DNA of 64,000 bases from Notolepis coatsorum (GCA_963971535.1 OZ020591.1:11463588-11527587), one strand, 5' to 3'. Positions 12,079-24,101 are shown, counted from the stretch's first letter. Translations and numbers: made by a program. The notes: generated by a model from the sequence alone, not told the origin.

Positions 12079-12876
12079 GATTCTAGGATGCATCGCGATG
12101 CGAACGATTCTGCATCGATGCAGTGACAGAACATAATCGATTATAGCCTACTAACTATGTGTATATAAAAAAAAAATTAAACAGGCACATTTGCGCATAT
12201 TGCTGTAGTCACATTGGTTAGGAAAAGTTAGACTGTAGTAATTACTGGTAGTAATTACTGGTGACAGGAGTCTTCAATAACGTTTGGATGGTAATCCATT
12301 TTGTGAATACATTTGTTGCCGTTGAAACAACTTATTCGTTGGCAGACAGCAGCTCCTGCTATCGAACGTTAGCAAGCTAAAGCTAAGCATGCATAGCGCA
12401 ACCAGTGTAACTTGTGTTCTGCTGGGAAACGTCCATTCAGAAACTTTGTATATGAAAATAAGTCATTCAGTGATATGACTATTTTCCCTTCTTGGTGTGT
12501 TCAGCTGACACTGTTGCCACTACGCAAAGCTAGTCCGGTAATGCATCCACTCAACTCATAGAAAATACAGCATCAGGGTATTGTTCTAAAAGTACTGATA
12601 CTAATAAAATGAGTATTGAACCGTTTAACAGCTGGGTATCAAGATACTTTTCTAGGATCGGTGTATCGTGCAACATTAGTAAAGACATTTATTTTGACAC
12701 CGATTTAAGAACTTTCTAAATAAAAGAGTTAATTTATCCGACTGCTTGTATTAATTGATGAAAAAGTAGCCATGTGCAGTGATATATAGATTATAAAATT
12801 GAGGATGTAATATATTATCGAAATGCATCGTAATCGAATTTAAATCGTGAGGCCAGTGAAGATTGACAGCTCTAGT
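12079..12876. mobile_element. possible hAT-type remnant
   Basis: GGATGCATCGCGATGCGAAC near the left and ATGCATCGTAATCGAATTTA near 12,823-12,843, followed by GACAGCTCTAG, resemble decayed ends of GATGCATCG-type hAT elements. No target duplication was found and the interior has no coding signal. Confidence 0.35.
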
Positions 12877-13044
12877 GTTAAGAGAGCAACGGAAATCTAC
12901 TGAAGACCTTTGGGGCGAATTGTGCGTCTGTCCCATCTGGGGTGCAGAGGGTCAACACATGCTTATCTCAGGTTTAGATCGTGTGCTCAGCTCACTCCCA
13001 AATGGAAAGAGGAAGCTTGTAACGTCAAAAGAAGAGACATTGTT

Positions 13045-13366
13045 ATACAGATCATATACTGATGAGAAGGTCAGAGGTTATCTTACCAGCGGCCATCAGG
13101 CTCCACAACAGTGGGCAGGGACTGCTGCCAGACATACAACTACAACTACTAGGAACCTAAAAAAGGACAATAATACTACCGTCCTTATGCATACTGCACC
13201 TTATGTGAATACTGTATACTTCAGTTAGTTAGTTAGTTATATTAATGTTATATTGTTTACACTGCTTGTTTTTACTAGCTGTACCTCCCCTCCCCCCCAG
13301 GCTGCTGTGATGCCTGAATTTCCCCAAGGGGATCAATAAAGGAATATCTTATCTTATCTTACAACG
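13045..13366 (+). mobile_element. LINE 3' end with TCTTA tail
   Basis: It ends with GAATTTCCCCAAGGGGATCA, then AATAAAGG and a short TCTTATCTTATCTTA tail. This is the common 3' end of a fish Rex/CR1-type LINE. The upstream 200 bp looks like the decayed C-terminus of its polymerase frame. Confidence 0.65.
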
Positions 13367-13369
13367 CCT

Positions 13370-13960
13370 ACATAGACGTCCCCATTGACTTTTTTTTTCT
13401 GTATAAAAAAACATAATGAAAAGAAGGAGACAAATGACAACCTTGAAGGGAACCAGAAGAAGAGGACAGCTGTTTAGAGTAAGCAGCACTCATTGACCCT
13501 AAAACAGTTATAAAGACCCTTATCCAAACCATATCAAAAAAATCAAGTTGAAAAAAGGGAAATGGGTTTCTCTGCAAGCAAGTGTTAAATACAGAGGACA
13601 AACCAAAGGTTTAACAAGGACAAAGTGGCGTCCTCCAAACCTCTATAGGTAAACTGCAGAGGGGCTACTCTAGGTTGTTCGTAAAACATCAAGGTTTCCA
13701 TAACTACGGTGAGAGCGACTGGCCTGAAGTAGTTTAATACCTTTAGTTTTGAGTATTGACCTGATCTACTAGGACTAGTGTGGGCCATTTCCAGCTCATG
13801 GGAACCTTTTGTAGTTTAAGAGACTGTAAAAAATATATAGTGGAATATGCCACTCAGCTACTCTGCATACATCTTAAGCACAGAGCAGCTGATATTATCC
13901 AGGCCTGGGCTCTTCCTTACATTATATGCATTTTAAATTAATGGTTTAGATTAATCGACA
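13370..13960 (-). mobile_element. decayed LINE reverse transcriptase fragment
   Basis: Read on the minus strand, it gives GPDNISCSVLKMYAE near 13,905-13,855, LNYFRPVALTVVMETL near 13,745-13,695 and VAPLQFTYRGLEDATLSLLN near 13,665-13,605. These match the N-terminal blocks of Jockey/CR1-type polymerases (GPDGI, NDYRPVALTS, DPLQFAY-GVEDA). Stops and frame changes show that it is an old relic. Confidence 0.7.
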
Positions 13961-14104
13961 AGACGATAACTAAGTAACTAGTGACAGCCCTAGTTACGAC
14001 AAACAAAACATGGTTTGGGGGGGGTAAACAAAAGGATGTAGTGTGTAGTTTGCCCTTTTGCCCTTAGGATCCTAAAACAAAACCCTTGTACGTAACGTAA
14101 GGCA

Positions 14105-17100
14105 AGCCCCCATGACTGAAACTCTTATCCTTTAACTACCTCCAGGGTAGGTGTTCCCCGAGCATGAATGCTATTTTTCATCAACGCCCTGCTTCACATT
14201 CACACAGTTCCATTCACACCTGGGAGCTGCCCAGTACAACCCCAGTCTGACACTGTTGACCACTAGGAGCTGCCCAGTACAACCACAGTCTGACACTGTT
14301 GACCACTAGGAGCTGCCCAGTACAACCACAGTCTGACACTGTTGACCACTAGGAGCTGCCCAGTACAACCACAGTCTGACACTGTTGACCACTAGGAGCT
14401 GCCCAGTACAACCACAGTCTGACACTGTTGACCACTAGGAGCTGCCCAGTACAACCACAGTCTTACACTGTTGGCCACTAGGAGCTGCCCAGTACAACCA
14501 CAGTCTGACACTGTTGACCACTAGGAGCTGCCCAGTACAACCACAGTCTGACACTGTTGACCACTAGGAGCTGCCCAGTACAACCAGTCTGACACTGTTG
14601 ACCACTAGGAGCTGCCCAGTACAACCAGTCTGACACTGTTGACCACTAGGAGCTGCCCAGTACAACCACAGTCTGACACTGTTGACCACTAGGAGCTGCC
14701 CAGTACAACCACAGTCTGACACTGTTGACCACTAGGAGCTGCCCAGTACAACCACAGTCTGACACTGTTGACCACTAGGAGCAGCCCAGTACAACCACAG
14801 TCTGACACTGTTGACCACTAGGAGCTGCCCAGTACAACCACAGTCTGACACTGTTGACCACTAGGAGCTGCCCAGTACAACCACAGTCTGACACTGTTGA
14901 CCACTAGGAGCTGCCCAGTATAACCACAGTCCGACACTGTTGACCACTAGGAGCTGCCCAGTACAACCACAGTCTGACACCGTTGGCCATGACCACTAGG
15001 AGCTGCCCAGTACAACCACAGTCCGACACTGTTGACCACTAGGAGCTGCCCTGTACAACCACAGTCTGACACTGTTGACCGCTAGGAGCTGCCCAGTACA
15101 ACCACAGTCTGACACTGTTGACCACTAGGAGCTGCCCTGTACAACCACAGTCTGACACCGTTGGCCATGACCACTAGGAGCTGCCCTGTACAACCACAGT
15201 CTGACACTGTTGACCGCTAGGAGCTGCCCAGTACAACCACAGTCTGACACCGTTGGCCATGACCACTAGGAGCTGCCCTGTACAACCACAGTCTGACACT
15301 GTTGACCGCTAGGAGCTGCCCAGTACAACCACAGTCTGACACCGTTGGCCATGACCACTAGGAGCTGCCCTGTACAACCACAGTCTGACACTGTTGACCG
15401 CTAGGAGCTGCCCAGTACAACCACAGTCTGACACTGTTGACCACTAGGAGCTGCCCAGTACAACCACAGTCTGACACTGTTGACCACTAGGAGCTGCCCA
15501 GTACAACCACAGTCTGGCACTGTTGACCACTAGGAGCTGCCCAGTACAACCACAGTCTGACACTGTTGACCACTAGGAGCTGCCCAGTACAACCACAGTC
15601 TGGCACTGTTGACCACTAGGAGCTGCCCAGTACAACCACAGTCTGACACTGTTGACCACTAGGAGCTGCCCAGTACAACCACAGTCTGACACTGTTGACC
15701 ACTAGGAGCTGCCCAGTACAACCACAGTCTGACACTGTTGACCACTAGGAGCTGCCCAGTACAACCAGTCTGACACTGTTGACCACTAGGAGCTGCCCAG
15801 TACAACCAGTCTGACACTGTTGACCACTAGGAGCTGCCCAGTACAACCACAGTCTGACACTGTTGACCACTAGGAGCTGCCCAGTACAACCACAGTCTGA
15901 CACTGTTGACCACTAGGAGCTGCCCAGTACAACCACAGTCTGACACTGTTGACCACTAGGAGCAGCCCAGTACAACCACAGTCTGACACTGTTGACCACT
16001 AGGAGCTGCCCAGTACAACCACAGTCTGACACTGTTGACCACTAGGAGCTGCCCAGTACAACCACAGTCTGACACTGTTGACCACTAGGAGCTGCCCAGT
16101 ATAACCACAGTCAGACACTGTTGACCACTAGGAGCTGCCCAGTACAACCACAGTCTGACACCGTTGGCCATGACCACTAGGAGCTGCCCTGTACAACCAC
16201 AGTCTGACACTGTTGACCACTAGGAGCTGCCCTGTACAACCACAGTCTGACACTGTTGACCGCTAGGAGCTGCCCAGTACAACCACAGTCTGACACTGTT
16301 GACCACTAGGAGCTGCCCTGTACAACCACAGTCTGACACCGTTGGCCATGACCACTAGGAGCTGCCCTGTACAACCACAGTCTGACACTGTTGACCGCTA
16401 GGAGCTGCCCAGTACAACCACAGTCTGACACCGTTGGCCATGACCACTAGGAGCTGCCCTGTACAACCACAGTCTGACACTGTTGACCGCTAGGAGCTGC
16501 CCAGTACAACCACAGTCTGACACCGTTGGCCATGACCACTAGGAGCTGCCCTGTACAACCACAGTCTGACACTGTTGACCGCTAGAAGCTGCCCAGTACA
16601 ACCACAGTCTGACACTGTTGACCACTAGGAGCTGCCCAGTACAACCACAGTCTGACACCGTTGGCCACTAGGAGCTGCCCAGTACAACCACAGTCTGACA
16701 CTGTTGACCGCTAGGAGCTGCCCAGTACAACCACAGTCTGACACTGTTGACCACTAGGAGCTGCCCAGTACAACCACAGTCTGACACTGTTGACCACTAG
16801 GAGCTGCCCAGTATAACCACAGTCCGACACTGTTGACCACTAGGAGCTGCCCAGTACAACCACAGTCTGACACCGTTGGCCATGACCACTAGGAGCTGCC
16901 CTGTACAACCACAGTCTGACACTGTTGACCACTAGGAGCTGCCCTGTACAACCACAGTCTGACACTGTTGACCGCTAGGAGCTGCCCAGTACAACCACAG
17001 TCTGACACTGTTGACCACTAGGAGCTGCCCTGTACAACCACAGTCTGACACCGTTGGCCATGACCACTAGGAGCTGCCCTGTACAACCACAGTCTGACAC

Positions 17101-18640
17101 TGTTGACCGCTAGGAGCTGCCCAGTACAACCACAGTCTGACACCGTTGGCCATGACCACTAGGAGCTGCCCTGTACAACCACAGTCTGACACTGTTGACC
17201 GCTAGGAGCTGCCCAGTACAACCACAGTCTGACACTGTTGACCACTAGGAGCTGCCCAGTACAACCACAGTCTGACACTGTTGACCACTAGGAGCTGCCC
17301 AGTACAACCACAGTCTGGCACTGTTGACCACTAGGAGCTGCCCAGTACAACCACAGTCTGGCACTGTTGACCACTAGGAGCTGCCCAGTACAACCACAGT
17401 CTGACACTGTTGACCACTAGGAGCTGCCCAGTACAACCACAGTGTGACACTGTTGACCACTAGGAGCTGCCCAGTACAACCACAGTGTGACACTGTTGAC
17501 CACTAGGAGCTGCCCAGTACAACCACAGTCTGACACTGTTGACCGCTAGGAGCTGCCCAGTACAACCACAGTCTGACACTGTTGACCACTAGCAGCTGCC
17601 CAGTTCAACCACAGTCTGACACTGTTGACCACTAGGAGCTGCCCAGTACAACCACAGTCTGACACTGTTGACCACTAGGAGCTGCCCAGTACAACCACAG
17701 TCTTGACACTGTTGACCACTAGGAGCTGCCCAGTACAACCACAGCCTGACACTGTTGACCACTAGGAGCTGCCCAGTACAACCACAGTCCGACACTGTTG
17801 ACCACTAGGAGCTGCCCAGTACAACCACAGTCTGACACTGTTGACCACTAGGAGCTGCCCAGTACAACCACAGTCTGACACTGTTGACCACTAGGAGCTG
17901 CCCAGTACAACCACAGTCTGACACTGTTGACCACTAGGAGCTGCCCAGTACAACCACAGTCTGACACTGTTGGCCACTAGGAGCTGCCCAGTACAACCAC
18001 AGTCTTGACACTGTTGACCACTAGGAGCTGCCCAGTACAACCACAGTCTTACACTGTTGGCCACTAGGAGCTGCCCAGTACAACCACAGTCTGACACTGT
18101 TGACCACTAGGAGCTGCCCAGTACAACCACAGTCTGACACTGTTGACCGCTAGGAGCTGCCCAGTACAACCACAGTCTGACACTGTTGGCCACTAGGAGC
18201 TGCCCAGTACAACCACAGTCTGACACTGTTGACCACTAGGAGCTGCCCAGTACAACCAGTCTGACACTGTTGACCACTAGGAGCTGCCCAGTACAACCAC
18301 AGTCTGACACTGTTGACCACTAGGAGCTGCCCTGTACAACCACAGTCTGACACTGTTGACCACTAGGAGCTGCCCAGTACAACCACAGTCGGACACTGTT
18401 GACCACTAGGAGCTGCCCAGTACAACCACAGTCTGACACGGTTGGCCACTGGGAAACTCCACTGCAGCAGTTGGTGGTTAAGTGCCTTGCTCAAGGGCAT
18501 TTCAGAGGTCGGTATCGAGTTATTCATTCACTTCACCACCCAGGTTTACCTGCAGGTTTGGGGGATCGAACCGGCAACCTTCCGGTCACAAACCTGCTTC
18601 TCTGACCTCTAGGCCACCGCTGCCACTGGCCTGTTTGTAA
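14105..18640 (-). mobile_element. tRNA-derived SINE with hugely expanded interior
   Basis: The right part (18,437-18,640), read on the minus strand, is a SINE head with A-box-like TGGCCTAGAGGTCAGAGAAG and B-box-like GGTTCGATCC, followed by CTTGAGCAAGGCACTTAACC and CAGTGGAGTTTCCCAGTGGC. The left part (about 14,105-14,222) is the matching 3' body (CAGGTGTGAATGGAACTGTG, GTGAAGCAGGGCGTTGATGA). In ordinary copies of this fish SINE these two parts are joined by a single short stretch containing GACTGTGGTTGTACTGGGCAG. Here that stretch has become about 98 tandem units. So the array grew from inside one SINE insertion. Confidence 0.75.
14223..18437. repeat. 43-bp minisatellite array (about 98 units) with higher-order blocks
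   Basis: The unit is GACCACTAGGAGCTGCCCAG followed by TACAACCACAGTCTGACACT and GTT. Common variants are a 4-base deletion (CAACCAGTCTG), a 6-base longer form (GTTGGCCATGACCAC), a GACCGCTAGG form and a CCTGTACAACC form. Several marker variants recur 1,181 bp apart: CAACCAGTC at 14,580 and 15,761, AGCAGCCC at 14,780 and 15,961, and GTATAACC near 14,918 and 16,099. This shows block duplication within the array. No protein is encoded. Confidence 0.95.
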
Positions 18641-18888
18641 TCTAGGTGCTGCGATTCAGGAATCTCACAAATTGATCCATTCTTGGGTCACGATTCGATT
18701 AAAAAAATCACTTTGAGTTACTTTTCCCATTTGACTGTGGTAGACAGTAGTTTAATAGGTCTAAAAGAAAAATAAATAGCATTTTATGGTAAGGGGGGGG
18801 TTGTGAATGGATTCAAATAGGTTTCTTTTCTCACACCCCTACTTTATCATTTGCACAACGTTTTTACTTTGTAAAAATGTATTGCAAC

Positions 18889-19904
18889 TAGAGTTGTTCC
18901 GATACCGATACCAGTATCGGAAATGCCGCCGATACTGCCTAAAATGCTGGTATCGGTATCGGCGAGTACACGTAAATTCTAGCCTCCGATCTCATGATGT
19001 CATTTATCTCCTGCCGAGTCCTGCGGAGAGTGAGGATTATAAAATTAACATGTTTTAAAGTGTGATGCTGTGTCATTTTAACAGCAGATACACTTTCTTA
19101 AATTCCATTGTCCCCGACTGTGCGGTGTGACGGGGAGCTCGGACGGGAATCGGGATGTGTTTGGCTGGTGTTATGATAGCATTAGCTGGAAAGATAGCTA
19201 GTTGGAACAACATCCGCTTTAAGGTTACATCAAATCAGATGATCGCCTGTCCTTTCTCCAGGACCTAACACTGTCCGTGACCGTCTATCAACAATAATGC
19301 ACCCACGGTGAATTGTATTTAAGTTAAGTAGCTACGGACTAGCGTTAGCTGACTATTACTAACGTTATCAAATGTCAATGCGGGAAGACGAGCTAGGTCA
19401 GTTAGCTTAGCTTGATAACATTACCGTGTCTAAAGTTGGTGCTACTCATAATCCAGCAATAATGGCTGCAGACCTGCAAGCAAAGTACAGCAAGTGCCAA
19501 AGGATAAGAGTCTGAGGCGGAGTTTCAAAAGAGAATGTTGAATATTTATTTTGCATCAAAAATCACAACATGAACGTTCTATCTGCCACTAGCTTACAGA
19601 CTGAATAGGGTATATCTGCAGAGCCAACACCGTTTAATGTCCGTGTGGATCATTGGAGTAGGGTATATCTGCAGTGCTGCAGCCCATACTCATTGATTAA
19701 TGATACTAATACAAATCTATACAATCACCTGTTGTTGAATAAATACCATACGTTCTAGTTATTACTAAAAAACAGTATAACAGTATCTAAAAAAAAAAAA
19801 AAAAAAAAAAAGTATAATTTATATACTTTTTTTTTTTATGCACTGGTATCGGATAAATATCGGTATCGGCCGATACCCAAAGCTTAGGTATCGGAACATC
19901 TCTA
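18889..19904. mobile_element. hAT-type non-autonomous element with 8-bp target duplication
   Basis: The ends TAGAGTTGTTCCGATACCGA and TATCGGAACATCTCTA are inverted. They are flanked by ATTGCAAC on both sides (18,881-18,888 and 19,905-19,912). The subterminal regions are rich in TATCGGTATCGG. The interior of about 1 kb has no transposase domain. Confidence 0.88.
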
Positions 19905-19912
19905 ATTGCAAC

Positions 19913-20500
19913 AGTGTATTGCAATAAGGGGTTGAACCTGATAAGCATCTTGCTTTCCCCCCCATTCATCTTTGGACAAGAGACTGTTTTATTTATTATT
20001 TTTCTTCCAAAGCAAATCATCTTTGTATTTTTTTTTTATCATAAGCCATGTGTTGTCTAGGGTTGACGGTAGGCGTGATCACAGCTAGCAACTCTGGCGT
20101 CACATGAAACGTTTGCTTAGCATTCTCACATAGTCTTGTTTTCTTATCGGAAGCCAATCTCACAGTAGCCATCCTTGGCACGCAGCTTCCTCATTCTGCT
20201 CAATCAAGCAGGGCTCTCGCGTCGCGCTGCTGCTATACTGGAGGCTGAATAAACCAGTCTATTGATGAGAACGCTCCTCTTGCAGGAAACCTTCCCGTCG
20301 CTCATCATCTCTCGCGACAGAGGCCTTGTGGACAGGAGAAGCTGATGACAACTAAACACCGGCATATTCACATCATCAATTCCACACGGACTGAGATGCA
20401 TGGGGCTTTCAGGGGCGACCCTGGCAGGCCCAGTGGACCTAGATGAACACAGCTGGCACCCTGACACGAGACACACGGACCAGATCAACACCACTGAGCC
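19913..20500. other. no recognisable feature
   Basis: No conserved coding or repeat signal was recognised here. Confidence 0.5.
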
Positions 20501-20504
20501 TTTT

Positions 20505-20575
20505 AACCCTTTCACTGCCACACGACAGAAGAAGGTTAACCCTTTACTATCACACAACCGACGGTAACATAAGAG
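20505..20575. repeat. short GTTAACCCTTTCACTGCCAC repeat cluster
   Basis: Two imperfect copies of a roughly 30-bp motif (TTAACCCTTTCACTGCCACA followed by CGACAGAAG) lie here. The motif recurs at 22,295-22,595, 40,290-40,455 and 52,820-53,012. Confidence 0.7.
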
Positions 20576-20606
20576 ATTTCTTTTAAACATTGCGTTTAGC
20601 GCCGTT

Positions 20607-21444
20607 TAGGCCTGCCGCGATAAGCAATAAATCGATTAATTGCTGCGATAATTAAAATTAATGCAATGATTTTGACAGGCGCGATTAATTGCTATTTGCG
20701 CGTTTGTTTTAATGAGGCGGAACCAGTGCCCCTTGTCAGTCACTGTCCGTGTTGGGAGGCGGGCCGCTGGCTTTACTACAGAGCAGAGAGCACAGCACAG
20801 GAGCTCCGTGGGGCAACACCACATAGCTTAACTACATTTCTCAATAGTGTTGCTCCTTTTAACCAAGTAGCGTTATTTGTAGTGTAACGTTAGCGTTTTA
20901 ACGTTAGTAGCTAACGGTAAAACTAACTTAAAGTTAGTTGTTCACCAACAATCTCAACATTTGTTTTATCATTAGCTCATGTCGATCTACTAGTAGCATC
21001 AGCAAGCTAACGTTAGCTGGCCCCAGTCCACTAGCAGCATGTCGATCTACCAGCAGCATCAGCAAGCTAACGTTAGCTGGCCCCAGTCCACTAGCAGCAT
21101 GTCGATCTACCAGCAGCATCAGCAAGCTAACGTTAGCTGGCCCCAGCCCATTAGCAGCATGTCGAAGTAGTAGTAGCATCAGCAAGCTAACGTTAGCTGG
21201 CCCCAGTCCACCAGCAGCATCAGCAAGCTAGGATAATAACAACAATACTTCCGGTCCGGTCGGTGGGCTTCAAAATAAAAGTCTAAAACACCGGAAAAGA
21301 CGGAGCGGTGGGCTTCAAAATAAAAGTTTTGGGAAATAAATTTCTCAAAAAAAAATTCTCTAACCGGTCGCAATAATATCGCTTATCGCGATATTTTCGG
21401 GGGCAATTAATCGCCCAGCAAAATTTGTTATCGTGGCAGGCCTA
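20607..21444. mobile_element. hAT-type non-autonomous element with 8-bp target duplication
   Basis: The ends TAGGCCTGCCGCGATAA and TTATCGTGGCAGGCCTA are inverted with one mismatch. They are flanked by GCGCCGTT on both sides (20,599-20,606 and 21,445-21,452). The interior contains a 60-bp tandem repeat and no transposase domain. Confidence 0.88.
20985..21233. repeat. 60-bp tandem repeat, about four units
   Basis: Each unit holds AGCAAGCTAACGTTAGCTGG followed by CCCCAGTCCACTAGCAGCAT. The perfect palindrome GCTAACGTTAGC is in every unit. The array lies inside the surrounding hAT-type element, so it amplified after or together with that insertion. Confidence 0.9.
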
Positions 21445-21452
21445 GCGCCGTT

Positions 21453-22068
21453 GCTTCAGCAAAGCATCCTTTACTCCTGTCGGTATGATATGGCTTCATA
21501 GGGGAAATAATTATATTTATACATAAGCCAAAGCCACACCTTCCCTCTCGTGTAAGCCTTTAGTAATCGACCTTTACCAGATATGACAACAGGTCCTCGC
21601 TTGCTGTGAAGCCTACATCGCCTACTCTCATGTCAGGTTTAATCAGGTCCTTGAACAGGAATCGGAGAGTGACCAGGGGAACACTGTAAGCAGACGCGCA
21701 CTGGCAGGAAGGCTTGGAAGCCCAAGCACTGGCTGAAACAAGACTAATCTTCTCATATTTGCACACTGAACCGCCTAGCTGATGTCTGGCCCTTTGCGTC
21801 TGGGGCGGTGTGAAAGAGGAAAAGAGAACAGACCACTCCCCCAACAGTTCCCAGTCAGGTCCTTGGACAGAAGTCTCGACGTGGTAGTAAGCAGACTGGA
21901 AGAGGAAAGGTTGCAAGAAGTCGAGTGTTGCGAAGCGGCCCTGTTGTGCAGTGGTTGCGGGGAACTGCTGTAAAACTACTGTAAATGGGAATTGTGTCCC
22001 AAAAAAAAGAGGCCTGGAAAAATCCCATCTGTGAGAAAACGAGGAGGGGGACAGGAGGAACGATCCCC

Positions 22069-22102
<34 letters not shown>

Positions 22103-22290
22103 ATTGTCCCCCACAATTGAGCGCCCCCCCCCTTGGCTTTCACTCAAAACATTTCCCGCCACTCAAGGACAAAGCAACACCAGCAGCAGCCTCTCGGAAG
22201 TAGCTTAGTAATCATCTGGTAAAGTGGTTGAATGATGCACTTCCAATGATGAGAGGGGGCAAGAGACGGACTCCCAAGTTAAAAAAATAA
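21453..22290. other. no gene recognised; poly-C run
   Basis: A long poly-C tract lies near 22,070-22,102. Open frames on either strand here are low-complexity (Gly- or Pro-rich across that tract) and match no family I know. Confidence 0.5.
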
Positions 22291-22294
22291 ATAA

Positions 22295-22595
22295 AAAAAA
22301 TTAACCCTTTCACTGCAACACGACAGCCGGTTAACCCTTTCACTGCCACACGACAGAAGGTTAACCCTTTACTATCAGACAACCGATGGCGACCCCCCCC
22401 CCTTAACCCTTTCACTGCCGAGCTACCAAAACAGTTAACCCTTTTCACTGCGACAATACACAGAAGGTTAACCCTTTCACTGCCAAACGACAGCCGGTTA
22501 ACCCTTTCACTGCCATGCGACCGTCGGTTGTGTGATAGTATTGTGTGATAGTAAAGGGTTAACCCGCTGTCGTGTGGCAGTGAAAGGGTTATTAA
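22295..22595. repeat. GTTAACCCTTTCACTGCCAC repeat cluster, both orientations
   Basis: Six or so imperfect copies run on the plus strand. Inverted copies end the cluster (GTGTGGCAGTGAAAGGGTTA near 22,572-22,591). The unit length is irregular at about 28-45 bp. Confidence 0.8.
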
Positions 22596-22671
22596 ACCGA
22601 GTCATGCTCTGGACGTATAAATGATATGATGAACACAAACATTACATTTTGCAGCCATGGGAGCAGGCGGT

Positions 22672-22738
22672 CAGCTGTTCAGTCAGAGACAAAGCAAGTG
22701 TTCGATTGGTTGCTTCTTTGTCTCTGACTGAACAGCTG
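22672..22738. repeat. perfect 23-bp inverted repeat (hairpin)
   Basis: The arm at 22,672-22,694 (starting CAGCTGTTCAGTCAGAGACA) is perfectly complementary to 22,716-22,738, with a 21-base spacer. It could fold into a stem-loop. No transposon ends or RNA gene boxes were recognised around it. Confidence 0.85.
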
Positions 22739-22739
22739 G

Positions 22740-23814
22740 CTGCAACCAGTGGGGGGGGGGGGGTGCAAACAGAGACGCAAATAGCGCAAGAGGCACATGT
22801 GAAGGAGACACACACCACCATAACGTTAGCGGGCTGCTGAGTGATGACCCCTGACCCTAACCTAGGGCAACTGACAAACAGCAAGTAGCACAGTGACTGG
22901 TAGCAGCACCCTCCCGCCGTGGAACTTATTGTGCAAAGTAAAGTGGCAATGAGTTTACAAACAACCACAAACACGTCCCCCCCCCCTCCAGACATCAGAC
23001 CCGTGGGCACATGGGGTCAATTAAAATCACGCTTTTAATAACGAGCTCGGCTGGTTATTATATAGCAGTAATATTTGCTAAACCCATGACTACATCTACG
23101 TTTTAATAAATCCAATTCGCCCGGTTTCTTTAGCTACAAACACAAAGCTATAAATCAGACCCATGTGCTGATGATGACAGTCATGCGGTGCGTAAAGCAG
23201 GGTCAACAACATATATATAGATCTAATATCTTAACGCCACTTCAGGACAACCTCAGGGGAGGGGGGGGTCGTACAGAACCAAGCATTTCACTACTAATGT
23301 ACATTATTATAATATGTGACAAATCAAACACAACTTAAAGTTTGAGGAAAGCGCATCTTGTGTTTACAATGACCCTTCTTCCCCGCTGGTTGTAATTCTC
23401 CAAAAAGCCAAGAATACCTTGATGATTAATAACCTTTCATTTCCACCGTTCAAACCCCGAGACGGTGTACTGTAATAGTTCGGGATGACGGGTCAGTGTT
23501 GTTGAACTTGTGGCCGAACTTGGGTCTTGGACTAGTCTTCTGGACGGAACCGTTGGCGCGGACACGCGTGGAGTCTTTGTTTGTTTGGAACAAGTACCTT
23601 CTTTACCGGACAATCACTCTGTAAACAACAGGTTCTACTGTAGCTGGTTGTTAATAAAACGTGTGTCACCACCCCGGGAAAATCCACTACGTTCTCTTGA
23701 TCCCGACTTTACTTCCACCGCACACAAAAAAGATAAATATAAACAGCTCCTATAAAAGGTCAACCAGACATGTTCAAGTTGAAGACAAGGGGTTTCTTGT
23801 TGTTCCAGAAAACA
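22740..23814. other. no recognisable gene
   Basis: Poly-G and poly-C runs occur near 22,751 and 22,978. No conserved coding or repeat signal was recognised. Confidence 0.45.
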
Positions 23815-23985
23815 GCCTACCTTTAGTCGGTGTGTGCGGACTGCGGAGACGGAGAGTTGGAGTCTTGGTGTGAGTGTGACGACCGCGTCCTCAGAGCTGC
23901 TGTGTGTGAATGAGCTGAGATCCCGCAGCGTCTCGTCGGGAGTAGATTAGTGGGCGTTTTTTTTTTTGGCCAATGGTTCGTGGGG
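23815..23985 (-). promoter_or_regulatory. possible minus-strand promoter and untranslated first exon
   Basis: On the minus strand, CCATTGGCCAA (a CCAAT-like box near 23,969-23,979) is followed by a CpG-rich stretch that ends in GACTAAAGGTAGGC near 23,817-23,828. That last sequence fits a splice donor (AAG then GTAGG). No coding sequence can be tied to it in the window, so this is a weak call based on composition and motif only. Confidence 0.25.
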
Positions 23986-24003
23986 TGAATGAAAATTTAT
24001 GAA

Positions 24004-24101
24004 TGAAAACTTTATTTAACAGATCGCAGAATGGGTACAATACAGTACGGCTCAATACACACAATTGTTAAGGGGATGCAGACCAGAGAAATACGTTTGT
24101 C
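24004..24101 (-). mobile_element. LINE family A 3' end, left part of a split copy
   Basis: This is the reverse complement of the LINE tail and 3' UTR, from the AATAAAG signal inward. Its inner end is repeated at 25,109-25,151, where the inverted copy resumes. The copy was therefore split by the plus-strand LINE between them. Confidence 0.75.

Noticed and set aside
14223-18437. Regular repeats that at first sight resemble a CRISPR array
   Set aside because: Units are contiguous tandem copies with no unique spacers, lie in a vertebrate genome and are derived from a SINE.
21560-22162. 200-codon minus-strand open frame
   Set aside because: It crosses a poly-C tract giving a Gly run, and shows no family similarity.
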